Source: Brachyhypopomus gauderio (taxonomy: Eukaryota; Chordata; Actinopteri; Gymnotiformes; Hypopomidae). From it: a stretch of 64,000 nt of DNA. Shown piece by piece: positions 34,584 to 50,847 of the stretch (positions within the stretch are counted from its first letter, which is position 1; each line of letters opens with the position of its first letter). The stretch covers positions 7,051,375-7,115,374 of the forward strand of contig NC_135221.1 of assembly GCF_052324685.1 (NCBI RefSeq), read 5' to 3'. The notes under the pieces were generated by a model. The model was not told the DNA's origin and did not search any database. It saw only the letters and a list, made by a program, of their open reading frames with translations. The position numbers and the translations under genes are program-made.

Positions 34584-36098
34584 TGGCGCATTTCCACTAG
34601 GGCCTGCTTGGCGCGGTACGGTTCGATACGGGTCGGTTTGTGAGTGTTTCCATTAGTACCAGGACCCGTTTAGCCGGCCCCTTTGGGTACTTTTTTCGTA
34701 CCGACTCGCTCGAGGTTCTAACCGTTCCGAAGCGGTACAGTTCTGTGACGTGGAGGAACAGCATGACACTGATTGGCCAGGGAGTGTCGTCACAGGGTGC
34801 GTCAGGAGAGCGACTCCTCCGCTATGCTATGGACTCCTCAGCCATTTTTAAAACCCAAGGAGCGAAGTCTGTTCCCTGGTCAAACGCCGAGATACAAACC
34901 TTTCTGTTAATAATCAGCGATCAAAAAATCCAGGGTGAACTGGACGGGGGCACTAGAAATGTAAAGGTTTTTAGCGATGTTTCCGCGCTAATGGCCACTC
35001 ATGGCTACCAGCGGTCCGTTCAGCAGTGCCGGTCGGTCCAAGCTAAAAAAGCTTAACGCGATTACCGGGCGGTGAAGGACCATAACGGACGCAGCGGAGC
35101 AAACCGCAAAGACTGGAAATGGTTCCAGCAAATGGATGTCGTATACGGTCACCGGCCAGCCAGTAACGGAAGAGAAAACGTGCTGGACACGACGATGTCG
35201 GTGCTGGAGGCCACGGAGAATGGTGAGTGTATTGTGATTTCACAGTTTTACTACTAGGCTCGTAAAAGATGTAATATGAACGTAATATGAACGCATCTAT
35301 TGTAAACGCAGGAATTTAGAGCTGTGTTTGTAGTTAATGTTACCACCACAGTCACTACTGTACAATAGCTAGCTCTTAGCCTTGCTAGTTAGCTGTAGCC
35401 ATAGCAGCGATGACGTGCTACACATTTTGTGCAGTTACGCTATATTGTTGTTGCTTTCACGGGAATACTTGTGTTTAATATTTGTTATTTTTTACGTTCA
35501 AGATTCCCCTTCCATTGACGAGGCGAGCGGAGTTGGCGGAAAATGTTTCCTTCAACCGGGCTTTCCTCGGGGTGCTTGGCGAACTTGTGAACACCATGCG
35601 AGACAGACGCCAGTAAAAGCACACAAAATGTTGCTTGTAGTACTATAAATATTTATTTCATATAAAGCTATACGTATATATTTGCTTTTTGCACTTTTTA
35701 AAACTATAACTATAATTTACATATGTTGTACTTTAAATATCTATTTCATAATAAAGTTTGATTTCATTTGATTGTATGACTGATGCTTTTTATGCAGGGT
35801 GTATTCAGCCTGTTTGAGTAATACCAAATTATTATCAATAATTAGAGCAACCACATACAATAATGAAGATAAAGATAAATAAGATACAATAATGCTATTT
35901 GTTAAGGGGTGTTGTGCCGGTGTTGTGGTCGCATACAAATGATGTCACGACACTACAACCCGCGCGCCAACAGCGACTCCACCCACATTGGGGTGGTTCA
36001 CCATTGTAATGGAAACACAACGCGACCGTACCGTTCCGTTGCGAAGCGACCCGTATCGAACCGTACCGCGCCAAGCAGGCCCTAGTGGAAATGCGCCA
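34584..36098 (+). mobile_element. PIF/Harbinger element, Myb-only, inserted in the fold-back arm
   Basis: 1,515 bp with inverted ends TGGCGCATTTCCACTAGGGC and its complement, flanked by TAA on both sides (34,581-34,583 and 36,099-36,101), the Harbinger target. It carries a SANT/Myb-like gene but no DDE transposase, so it is non-autonomous. Confidence 0.9.
34838..35540 (+). pseudogene. Harbinger SANT/Myb-like DNA-binding protein, frame broken
   Basis: Exon 1 reads PWSNAEIQTFLLIISDQKIQ, ELDGGTRNVKVFSDVSALMA, HGYQRSVQQCR and, in another frame, DYRAVKDHNGRSGANRKDWK and WFQQMDVVYGHRPASNGREN, the trihelix/Myb-like protein that accompanies Harbinger transposases. The frame is lost around 35,040-35,060 (stop at 35,054-35,056). 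A good donor (AATG|GTGAGTG) at about 35,221 and acceptor TTCAAG at about 35,503 join GATTCCCC (DSPSIDEASG). In active pairs this protein guides the transposase to the ends and the nucleus. Confidence 0.75.
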
Positions 36099-36924
36099 TA
36101 ACTGAAACTGCGAAATAGCGCCCTCTGCGGTCACAAAATTCGACGGTCGCAGAATTCGGTGTAACACCGGCCTTCTGATCAGAATATGACATTAGTGATG
36201 TGTCTTAGAGCAAACTTACAACAAATAAAATCGTTAAACGAACAAGTACAAATAAATGTTTGCTATAATTATTCAACAGTAAAGAAACCGTATGTTTCCC
36301 GAAAACGTTTTATTCTATTTTCTCTTAATCTTCAGTAATTCATTAAACAATCTAAAGAGATTAGCGAACATAAAGTAGAAGGGCGTGCAGGAGCAATAAC
36401 TGTCCCCCTATGCAACCTGAACTCAGAAAACTGTTCCGTTCACTATCGCTACAGAACAGACTGAAATAAAAGACTGACATATCAGCTACAGATATATTGT
36501 TTTGTATCACGTTTTGCTGGCTTTATAGTGTTTATAGAACATAAGAGTTTCAAGATTCAGATCCAGATAAATACTGAATCGAATAGAATGAGGGTTCAGC
36601 AAATTTGCTTATAATGGATGTGGCATTTTGCCACAAATAAGAGAAGTTTGATTGCAAGTAATTGTGCTTTACTGAAGAGGTTATTAGACATTATTCCAAA
36701 AATCATATGTGCAAAATGTAGCCTAGGTCAAGGTTGTTTTCTTTTCTTATATAAAGTTATGCAGACCTTTCCAAACTGAAGTGACAACTTCCAGAGAATG
36801 AGATCACTCAGTCTTCAAAAGAGATGAATTACGGTCTCATTGCTTGACTACATTTAGTATATTAAAATTAAGTCTTTACTGGTTGCCATATTTTCTGTTA
36901 TTGTCAATGATGAGAATTTATTTT

Positions 36925-37074
36925 CAGACGAGTGTTACGTTCACCACCCATTTGAGTGTTACGTTCGCCCCTCCCCGCTCAACAACTTTCGTTCGCCACC
37001 CCCCGCCACCGCGGACCCGGACCTAAGGTCTGAGCTATCTGCCAAAAATGGACCGCGGAAAGATTTAATTGATT
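36925..37074. mobile_element. hAT-like element fragment (right end)
   Basis: Shares gtgttacgttcgcc and cgctcaacaactt with 30,170-30,375 and ends AATTGATTACCCCTG, a hAT terminus. The left end is missing. With the preceding 36,170-36,924 (nothing recognised) it fills the gap between the fold-back element and tmed6-like A. Confidence 0.5.
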
Positions 37075-37316
37075 ACCCCTGATCTAGATGGATATTCACA
37101 CTAGTGCTGTGTTCGAAATGGTACACACTAGATCTGATACAGTAAGTACTTCTCATTTTATACTATTGTAAATATTTTCACAGAATGCAACACAAATGTC
37201 TTAAATTTTTTAAAATCTCAATTAGAGAACCATACTGGGCCAACAGTAGCTAGTTGAAATTCTTTCCAGTGTGTTATATAACAAGCTGGTTGAAATGTAC
37301 GAGGTCTTGTGTTGCC

Positions 37317-40255
37317 TCAGCAGCGGGATCGGTTGCTCTGTGTGTGGAAGAACCGTTTGAGGAAGAAGATCTGCATGTATCCAGTCAGGACGATGAGGAG
37401 GCTCTGGAGAGCAGACCAGGTGTTCACGTAGCTGGACTTGGACTGAAGTAGGTAGAGGTCAGCCCCTCTGTGCATGCGTGCTATGTTATAGAAGTGCCAC
37501 ATGTGCTGGATTTGAAGTCGTATCTTTCTTGAAATGACCTACGGAATAAATGACAGTTACAAATGATTCTTGGGTAAACATACAAACCGGATTCCAAAAA
37601 GGACACTAAACAGATTGTGAATAAAAACTGAATGCAATGATGTGAAGATGGAAAATGTAAATATTTTATTCGTAATAGAACATTGATGACAGATCAAAAG
37701 TTTAATCTGAGTAAATGTAACATTTTAAAGGAAAAATATGTTGATTCAAAATTTCACCGTGTCAACAAATCCCAAAAAAGTTGGAACAAGTAGCAATAAG
37801 TGGCTGTAAAAAGGAAATTGAGCATGTAAAGAAGAGCTGGAAGACAAATGAACACTAATTAGGTTAATTGACAACATGATTGGGTATAAAAAGAGCTTCT
37901 CAGAGTGTTGGTGTCTCTCTGAAGCCAAGATGGTAAGAGGATCATCAATTCCACCATTGTTACTCAGAAAGATAGTGCAGCAATACCAGAATGGTGTTAC
38001 CCAGTGTAAAAGAGCAAATAAACTTTTAAGTTATCATCATCAACCGTGCATAACATCATCAAAAGATTCAGACAATCTGGAACAATTGCTGTGGGTAAGG
38101 GTCAAGGCCGTAAAACTCTACTGGATGCTTGTGATCTCCGGGCCCTTATACGTCACTGCACCTCAAACAGGAATGCCACTGTCAAGGAAATAACAGAATG
38201 GGCTCAGGAATACTTCCAGAAAGCATTGTCAGTGAACACAATCCACCGTGCCATCCGCTGTTGCCAGCTGAAACTCTACAGTACAAAGAGGTAGCCATTT
38301 CTAAGCAAACGCCACAAGCTCAGGCTTTTTCACTGGGCCAGAGGTCATTTAAAATGGAGTGTGGCAAAATGAAAGACTGTTCTGTGGTCAGATGAGTCAC
38401 GATTTGAAGTTATTTATGGAACACTGGGACGCCATGTCACCCGGACCAGAGAGGACGAGGATAACAAGGATAGCACATCATAAAGAGGGAGGTGCGACAA
38501 AGAAGGCCCAAGACAATTGAACAGTTAGAGGGCTGTACTAGACATGAATGGGAGAGCATTCCTATTTCTTAACTTGAGAAACTGGTCTCCTCTGTCCCCA
38601 GACATCTGTTGAGTGTTGTAAGAAGAAGGAGGGATGCCACACAGTGGTAAAAATGGCCTTGTTCGAACTTTTTTGTTGACGCCATGACATTTTGAAACAA
38701 TATATTTTTCCCTTAAAATGATACATTCTCTCAGTTTAAACTTTTGATCTATGATTTGTGTTCTATTCTGAATAAAATATTAGATGTTGACACCTCCACA
38801 TCATTGCATTCAGTTTTTATTCACAATTTGTTTAGTGTTCCAACTTTTTTGGGATCTGGTTTGTATATAAAATATGTGACTTTCAGTCAATGTAATGTTC
38901 TGAAAAGAATGTAAAATTAGCACTATAATGTGAAATAGATTCCTATAAGCTTAGTAGAAATGTTTCCTCTGCACCTCAATGTTGGAAAAAGTGCTGTTCA
39001 GAATCTCTTCTTCCATCGCACTCTCCCTCGGGATCTCAGCCGACTCCTCAAAGAACACTCCAAAGTTCAGAAAGACTCGCATATCTCCAAAACGATTCCG
39101 TGTGTTGGCAAAACACATCTGATAAAAACCTGTTTTTGTTGTTTGTTTTTTCAAAAGGTGTGGCTTGAGAAAGAAAGACTGTAAAGCTACACAATAAATA
39201 TAATTTTCTTATAGCAAATTCCCATTCTTATCCATTCTATTATTCAGTAAGAGGATTCAAACTGGTCCAGACTCTTTTCCCTAGATCAGTCTCTAAAGGT
39301 TGATTGAGGATAAATTGGGCATTCAGTTTCATTGGATAGAAATGGGCTGATAAGAAGTTACTCGTGCCCTAAGATTAGCTTATAAACATTGTCCATTATC
39401 ATGTCAACTTAGAGATTTACTCTACCTGACTCCTTTGCTCTGAAGCTCATCTGGCCCTTCAGATCATCAGTGTAGAATAGAAGAAGGCCCTTAGGGGACA
39501 GAATGGACACTGCAGCCTGTCTGTCTGTCATCATCCCAGACACCCACTGAACCTGCACATCAAGCAATACCACTGTATCAATATCATAATATCATAATAA
39601 CATAATTATAAGTGGTAAGCCAGTATGGAACTTTTTTTCTTAAAGATGTGCAAGTAAAGCAAATGCTTTTTTATATGACTTTGAAATAAACATACAATCA
39701 TAAATTCTTAGCAGTAAATTAGAATATAATATTATACAATTATTTAAAACTTTTAGTAAGGTTGACCATTCATGAAAGCACTGTTATTACCAAGAATGCA
39801 AAGAAACAGATGAGATAAGTGAAATGTACAATCGCTGTGATAAGCAAAGGGAGAGCCAAGGTCAGTGCATGTTGTGATTCACTTATTACAATATCTCAGT
39901 TCCTTTCAAATGTGCATTATCTGCATTTGAACCACAAATATACACGCTTGCAGCATCACTCATTAGGTAGGAGACAGTGACAACTCATCAATTCAAAAGG
40001 AAAACAAATTCCACTTCGGAATGTAATCAAACTTACCATGTAGGTCAAGTATACCTGACTGGTCCGTTGAGCAAAATGCCAGTAGCATTGTGACTCTGTG
40101 CCCGACAACACGATGGCAAAATCATAGTGATCTGCCCCCTGAAACGGGTCATGTCCTTTGTCATCTGCATGTGGTCTGACCTCCTCTTGACCCTCACTCT
40201 GCTGTCCCAAAATGAGGAAGATGAGGAGGACGAAGGAACAAGCAGTGCAGTGCAT
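37317..40255 (-). CDS. p24/emp24 family cargo receptor, TMED6-like copy A (4 exons, complete)
   Basis: p24 proteins are single-pass cargo receptors of COPI/COPII vesicles between ER and Golgi. Exons 40037-40255, 39426-39552, 38975-39129, 37317-37538; 723 nt, 240 residues, the same length as human TMED6. Signal peptide MHCTACSFVLLIFLILGQ, GOLD domain with the cysteine pair (QCYWHFAQ and FYQMCFAN), FGVFFEES, coiled region, HMWHFYNIARMHRGADLYLL, membrane helix SLLIVLTGYMQIFFL and a tail KRFFHTQSNRSRC. It lies tail-to-head 570 bp downstream of copy B with identical exon phases, so it is a tandem duplicate. It is more diverged from human TMED6 than copy B. A (GT)40 tract sits 28 nt before its ATG and intron 3 holds a Tc1 copy. 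Confidence 0.9.
37581..38865 (+). mobile_element. Internally deleted Tc1/mariner in TMED6-like intron 3
   Basis: Ends CAAACCGGATTCCAAAAA and its complement (ttttttgggatctggtttg), TA at both borders. Plus-strand transposase start is readable: HTH segment with NIIKRFRQSGTIAVGKGQGR, LRALIRHCTSNRNATVKEIT and ALSVNTIHRAIRCCQLKLYS. The middle of the gene, including most of the DDE domain, is deleted. 1,285 bp. Confidence 0.88.
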
Positions 40256-40271
40256 GTTTCATGTACTGTAT

Positions 40272-40278
40272 GCACACG

Positions 40279-40362
<84 letters not shown>
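40272..40362. repeat. (CA)n microsatellite before TMED6-like copy A start
   Basis: About 40 uninterrupted CA units plus a CACGCACG edge. On the gene strand it is a GT tract ending 28 nt upstream of the copy A start codon. Confidence 0.96.
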
Positions 40363-40363
<1 letters not shown>

Positions 40364-40703
40364 CGTGTTGTTCAAGGACAGGTTGAGCAGTGTTATTCCT
40401 ATGGGCAGATTGCTGTGGTACATAAGGACCTGGGAAATGATTAACCTAATCTTAATACTGACCATCTCACTGCAGCACCTGTCTAATGTGCCATAGAAAG
40501 CCTTAAGAAAGGCAAGAGTTGGTGTTACTTAAAAAGGTAGCCTTTTGTTTAATACCATCCATCTTCCTGTTTATTTTCTGTATATATACTTGCTGTTATT
40601 CAAAATGCTCTAAACGTTTTTAACTGTTAAGACCTAACCAGAAATAAATTGGCCATATTTATAGCACCAAAAAAATCCAAGCAGTTAGATATCATGTATG
40701 AAC

Positions 40704-40709
40704 TTTATT
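40704..40709 (-). promoter_or_regulatory. Polyadenylation signal AATAAA for tmed6 copy B
   Basis: AATAAA on the minus strand, about 115 nt past the copy B stop and about 450 nt upstream of the copy A start, so the two transcripts are separable. Confidence 0.6.
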
Positions 40710-40825
40710 CAGGGTTTTAGCCATAAATGCCTATGAAAATTGACATAATTTAAAGTCCTGCACACAAAGCCATTTGTAAAGGCCCTGAGCAAAAAATAAC
40801 CCCCCCTGTTATGCAAAGGGACAGG

Positions 40826-42450
40826 TCAGCATCTGGGTTTCTCCTGCTCGGTGGTGGGCTTGGTAACAAAGAGCCTCTTGAGGAAATAGAGCTGCAGGTA
40901 TCCAGCCATGATGATGACAAAGCTCTGGACAGCCGACCACGTGCTGACGTAGCTGGAGTTGGACTGCAGGAGGAAGTAATCGGTCCCTCTCCTCATTCGC
41001 TCAATATTATAGTAACGCCACATGTGGAACATGGAGACCTGCAACCGGTTGAAGCTTTCCTGCGTAAGTAAATCACATGGTTTTAAAAATGCAATTTAAA
41101 ATTGACAATTTTTTTGCCAGCACTGGAAAGCCATACCTAAAATACCTATGAAAAATACACAGGGAAATCTTTTCTTTAGAGCTTTAAGATTTCTTATCGC
41201 AAAATATGTTTTTAAAAAAAATGACAAAATGTGTTTGTGAATGTGGGTTCAGACGTACCTCCATGGTGGAGATGGTGCTATTCAAGTGTTCTCTTTCCTC
41301 CTCTTTCTTGAGTTCCTCTTCCTTCTTGAGGTCTTTGGAATCCTCATAGTAGACCCCAAAGTTGAGGAAGATCTGCATACTGCCAAAGCGATTGTGGAGG
41401 TTGCTAAAGCACATCTGATAAAACCCTGTGATAAAACATTCCCACACTGTCAATTCCTACTGCATGATTCCATATTTTAAAAATGTTACATCATTTCATA
41501 TGTATATTTAAATGAATGCTTGTAACATTTATTTCAAAACTCAACAACTCAAAAATGTTGAGATTACAACTGACATTTTCACAGCATGGTTACCAAAGGC
41601 AGCCACAGTAAAACACCATACATTAGTAAACTGGACAGATGAACTGAGGCTTAGAGCAAATTCTCTGCTCTGACTCATCCGAGTCTTCCACTCACCAGTC
41701 TCTCGAGCATTGAAGACGATCTCGCCTGTGGCATCATCAACTGAGCTCATGATGAGACCACTTGGAGCGTTGACAATGACCGACAGGTGTCTGTCATTTG
41801 CCATTCCAGTGACCCACTGAACCTGAACACACAGTTAACACACAGTCATGGTTATTTATTTATTTATTTATTTATTTACATTTTGACAACTGACAACTAC
41901 TGTCAGAATTAGTGACAAAGATTCTGCTGTGACTAACAAGCCAAGAAAGTAGTTGGTCTGATAGTTATCCTGCCCTCTTCCACACACTGAATGGACATAT
42001 GGTGGCAGCAACAGTTGAATAAGATGGTCTAATTTGTCTTAATGCAATACATGCAATACATTTCATATTCCACTATGTACTAACTACAGAGCAATCAATG
42101 TGCTGTTCCACAGCTCTTTGCTAAAATAAATCTCACTTTGAACTGACAATAATATGGCCTTAGTCATAGTGCCCGTCACAGGATTGTGGAAACACAATCA
42201 ATCCCAAGCGTGCCAGCTCCTCTACGTGCCACATTACCATAAAGTTAAGGTAGAAGCGCTCGCCCTGGTGAGCAAAATGCCAGAAGCAGTCAAGGCCTGC
42301 GGCAGGCAGCACAATGGCGAAGTCATACTGGTCCGCTCCCCAGAACAGCTCCTGGTCCGATGCATCTGGCCGCAGGTCCTTCACGCCTCCCCCGCCGCCA
42401 CAAGCTACTGTCAGGAGGAAGAGGAGAACATGGTTGTCCCTCTTCGACAT
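40826..42450 (-). CDS. tmed6: Transmembrane emp24 domain protein TMED6 (copy B, 4 exons, complete)
   Basis: Exons 42238-42450, 41696-41822, 41259-41425, 40826-41059; 741 nt, 246 residues (human 240). Signal peptide MSKRDNHVLLFLLTVACG; GOLD domain ELFWGADQYDFAIVLPAAG, CFWHFAHQGERFYLNF, VQWVTGMANDRHLSVIV, GFYQMCFSNLHNRFGSMQIF; HMWRYYNIERMRRGTDYFLL; membrane helix FVIIMAGYLQLYFLKRLF; tail VTKPTTEQEKPRC. The tail ending KPRC and the YDFAI, HMWRYYN and QLYFLKRLF segments match human TMED6 closely, so this is the orthologue. Human TMED6 is in 16q22, near the chromosomal block that also holds MLKL and NUDT7, which fits the neighbours here. An acidic KKEE stretch is expanded before the coiled segment. 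Confidence 0.93.
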
Positions 42451-42459
42451 CTCAAAACC

Positions 42460-44519
<2,060 letters not shown>

Positions 44520-44640
44520 TGATACGCACGCACGCGCACGCGCGCGCGCACACGAGCGTACATGACCAAAGCGGAAATGGTTTCGTCGTCGGCTCCCAGA
44601 AGCGTTTTGGAGTCTGATCAGCAAGCAGGAGATACCTGCA
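44520..44640 (+). promoter_or_regulatory. Presumed nudt7 promoter and 5' UTR
   Basis: Alternating CG/CA tract (acgcgcacgcgcgcgcgcac) at 44,530-44,552 followed by short CG-rich leader to the ATG at 44,641. No TATA box within it. Confidence 0.35.
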
Positions 44641-47285
<2,645 letters not shown>

Positions 47286-50200
47286 ATACATAAATACTGC
47301 AGAGTATGGATAGTAATTCAATGAATATTTATATTATTTCCTGGTGAAAGATCTATCAACATTCTAATCAAATCTAATCAAATCCCTGAACAGTGCTCAC
47401 CCTATGGGGTTCCTGACACTACCTAGCTGTACTGAATGCAGTATCTGTGGTTCATACAGCCATTTTTCCCTGTCACATAGCCTCCCGCCATGACTTAGCC
47501 TTCTGCCATGAGTAGTGTTTTTGGCTAACCTTTTCTGTTGAATCATGTGAGACATGATTCTTGTTACAGTTCTCTATGGGTACAAAATGTCACTAATACT
47601 ACAGTTTTGTTGCTAAGGTGACTGTGCACTAATTTAAATATTTTAATATAAATTACAAAAAAAAAAACAAACACAATGTTACTCAAAGCTAGTAAATATA
47701 AAATGCTACATTACAATGTAAACTAAAAATGCACAGCAAGCTGTATGTCTAGCATACATAGCAGTTACTACAGCTATGCAAATTAATAAAAATGTCTCTG
47801 AATTTTTGGTGTGCTGCAAATTTTGGTGTACTGCAATTAAAAAGTGAGATTTAAATTATATCCTTGAAATGTAGTGTGCATGCTTTGTTTCAAATTGGTG
47901 AACCTTGATGGAATTTAGTTTGTTGAATACTCAATGAAAACAAGCCTCAAACCTTGCAATAAGTTGAATATGATTAATGTCATCTTTGGGTAGAGCCGAG
48001 TAAAATCTACACAGAACTGGAAATGAATCTTCAGCAAACAAATCTACAACCTCTTGTATGGGTTCTTGGACCACTAGAGGGTGTGGTAACACAGGAATAA
48101 CAATCACAGTGTCTTGACATTTAGTTTTATTTCAAATCCTTTTACTAGGATTAGCAGACTATTGATAATAGTCTGGGTAAATCTGGGAGGCATTACTATT
48201 TTCCACTGCATTACAAAGGTCCACTGAAAGCTTACTTCAAGATAAAGAGGGGTCCTTTTAAATGACCAGTGAACAAAAAGCCCATAACACAAAACAAACC
48301 ATGAAAAACATTGGCACCTTTTTGTCAACTGAAAACACTTTTTTCCTGCTGATGAAATGGAGAATTGAAGAACCTCATTGTAGTGTGTGTCCAGGACAAA
48401 CCCTGGTCAGACGTACGTGTCCTATTTATGCCTAAATGGCAATGTAATGTCATTCATCTTCACAGATCTGCTTGGTCTAGAATCAGACTAATATGTCTTT
48501 ATCCTTGCACTTTATTCAGTTAAGGGAAAAGTAATATCCATCCACCCACACACATCTCTCCCTTTGTCTGTCTGTCTTTCTCTCTCTCCGGTGGCACAGA
48601 AATACCAGCAGTAGCAAAAATGGTATTGATCACTGCTCAGGGTAAAGTTTCTTTTAGTTGTACATTAGTGCTGATTCTTTGTGACTCAGATGGTTGTACC
48701 AACGGGTCCATAGTGCTTTTTGCACAATGTTTATCAGAGCAATTTTAAGTCTTCTGGGCTATTTAAAGCATCAATCTTTATAATTACCTGCTTGTATTAG
48801 TTGTTTTTTTTAGAAATGCAATACACCCAACACATTTTGGCCATTGGTAAATATTGATTTAGCTGTGGCACGGGGAGCAGCTCTTTGGTTTGACTGCTGG
48901 TCAGATCTTCACTCTGTTGTCGGGGCGACCACTCGAAACTCCTGGAACTGAGTTATCCAGTCAGCAGCTTTGAACAGGCATATCTTGAGCTTGCATGCAT
49001 TCAGTAATCTGCACTTAGCATACTGGCCAGAAAAAAACTTTTTGCCATAGAATAAACAAGTCTTCATCAAATAAGAGCTTTTCTATATAAATGCACACGA
49101 AATATACAATATCTTGAATTCTGTACCTTCGTTGCAGAATTCTGATGTTCCCTCTTAACTGCAGATTGCACACTAGCTACAGTGTCTTTGTTCGGGGGAC
49201 TTCACTGCAATCCATTTTCATGAGGGTTGCTTGGCCGGCATTCATTTATTTTGTTCTATTACTGTCTCTTACTAGGTTGCCGTCCATAAATTACTTTGGA
49301 CAGCAAGGACTTCATTTCCTACAGAGATATGTTGCAAAGGTTTCTATTTTTAACTTCTCCTTCATGTCTGCCTAGTGTCTGTTTTTATGTTGTGTTTGAT
49401 CATGTTTTCAGTTAGTAATCTAAACACTGGCTGTTCATGAGCAGGAGCAGGTGTGTTCCAGCAGTCTCCTCTGAAGAGTTCAGCAGAGAACCCTCCCAGA
49501 TCTGGGCCAGCGGTGGGTCTCTCACCATGTCCTCTGTGAAATCAAGTGTTGTAGACGTTTTTTTTGTCTGTAGAATGTTCTACATGCACATCACGTCTAG
49601 TTGTAGCAATTGGTAGTAGTGGTCGTGGCAATTACTCCTGCAAACATGGCATAATGACAGTAGCTGAATTGAACCACTCTGCACCAGCACATTGTTTAAT
49701 AAATTATTGTGTAAAAGCATTGCACATGAGGATTGTGGTATGAATATGGTGTCTCCCACAAAGAAGCAGTCCTACCTAGAGTGCCTCATGAACTGCAGTG
49801 ATCTTCTGAGCGTGTATTTCAGACACAGTTCATCTATGAGGTTGCGTTGGCACAGGAATCAGTTCATGCCAACTCTTACCCCATCATCCAGTCATACAAG
49901 AGCCCTCCTCCTTGTCCCGGGGGCAATTTCACACATGAGGTCTCTTGGCATTCCCACTGGGAAACTAGCATTGCCTATTTTTAGGCCCACAAAACCAGCC
50001 TTTGTTCCTTTTAGCAGAATCCTTCGAGCCTGTTTCATTTTGTTCCTCTCTGTCAAGGTCATCACAGGGCGCAGGGAGAAGAGGAATGTGCTACTGTGGA
50101 AGGGGTTTGGTCAGATATGTTTTTGAATGTTGCCATAATCCCCTGGCTGCATTCTCTAAGGATCCCATCACTGTGAGAACATGAGTAGAGGGTTCAGACT

Positions 50201-50538
50201 GAGCCAGGGGAACCATAGGGAAGAGGAGATCCGTGGGAGAGTCTTGTGCTGAACATTTTCAAATGGATGAGAATGTAAATATCTGTCGTAAGGAGGCATG
50301 TGCACTAAATTGTCTTCATAATCATCAGGATTTGCCAGAGACTAGTCACACTACTAAATGTTATTAATCATTTTGAAATTTACATCTTTGCTGAAATGTG
50401 CACTTAATAAATGTTATTGATTTATAAAGAATATAAACAACCTGCATCAATTTTTCTTCCCTCATTTTCTTGCCCTTTTATACTTATGGGGGGCATTTTT
50501 AAAACTGTCCCAAACTCCCATTTTGACAAATTTGTACA
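47286..50538. other. Intergenic, no gene seen
   Basis: AT-rich start containing the probable nudt7 polyadenylation signal (47,785-47,790). The longest frame (49,692-50,126, 144 codons, plus strand) has no recognisable motif. Confidence 0.5.
47785..47790 (+). promoter_or_regulatory. Polyadenylation signal AATAAA for nudt7
   Basis: First clean AATAAA after the nudt7 stop on the plus strand, 500 nt downstream. Confidence 0.5.
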
Positions 50539-50847
50539 TACAGGTGCTGGTCAAAAAATAGAATATAATGAAAAAGTTCAATATCCATTTATTTCAGTAA
50601 TTCCATTCAAAAAGTGAAACCTGTATAGTAAACTCATTCATTACACAGATTGATATATTTCAAGTGTTTATTTCTTTTAATTTGGTGATTATAACTGACT
50701 AATGAAAACCCCAAATTCAGTATCTCAGAAAATTAGAATATTAGTTAAGACCAATACAAAAAAAGGATTTTTAGAAATGCTGGCCAACTGAAAAGTATGA
50801 ACATGAAAAGTATGAGCATGTACAGCACTCAGTACATAGTGGCATGG

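Larger units (their letters stand above)
33403..36166. mobile_element. Fold-back DNA element with about 380-bp inverted arms
   Basis: Left arm 33,403-33,783 and right arm 34,269-34,583 plus 36,102-36,166 are near-perfect inverted copies that start TGTTACACCGAATTCTGC and end GCAGAATTCGGTGTAACA. Between the arms lies a 485-bp spacer. No transposase is encoded and no clear target duplication is visible, so the superfamily is unknown. A 178-codon frame across the left arm is a by-product. The right arm is split by a Harbinger element. Confidence 0.85.

Noticed and set aside
30170-37074. One large hAT element spanning from the left terminus at 30,170 to the right terminus at 37,074
   Set aside because: It would enclose two coding exons of mlkl and the fold-back element, and the flanks (GTCTAGTG, ATCTAGAT) do not match as a target duplication.
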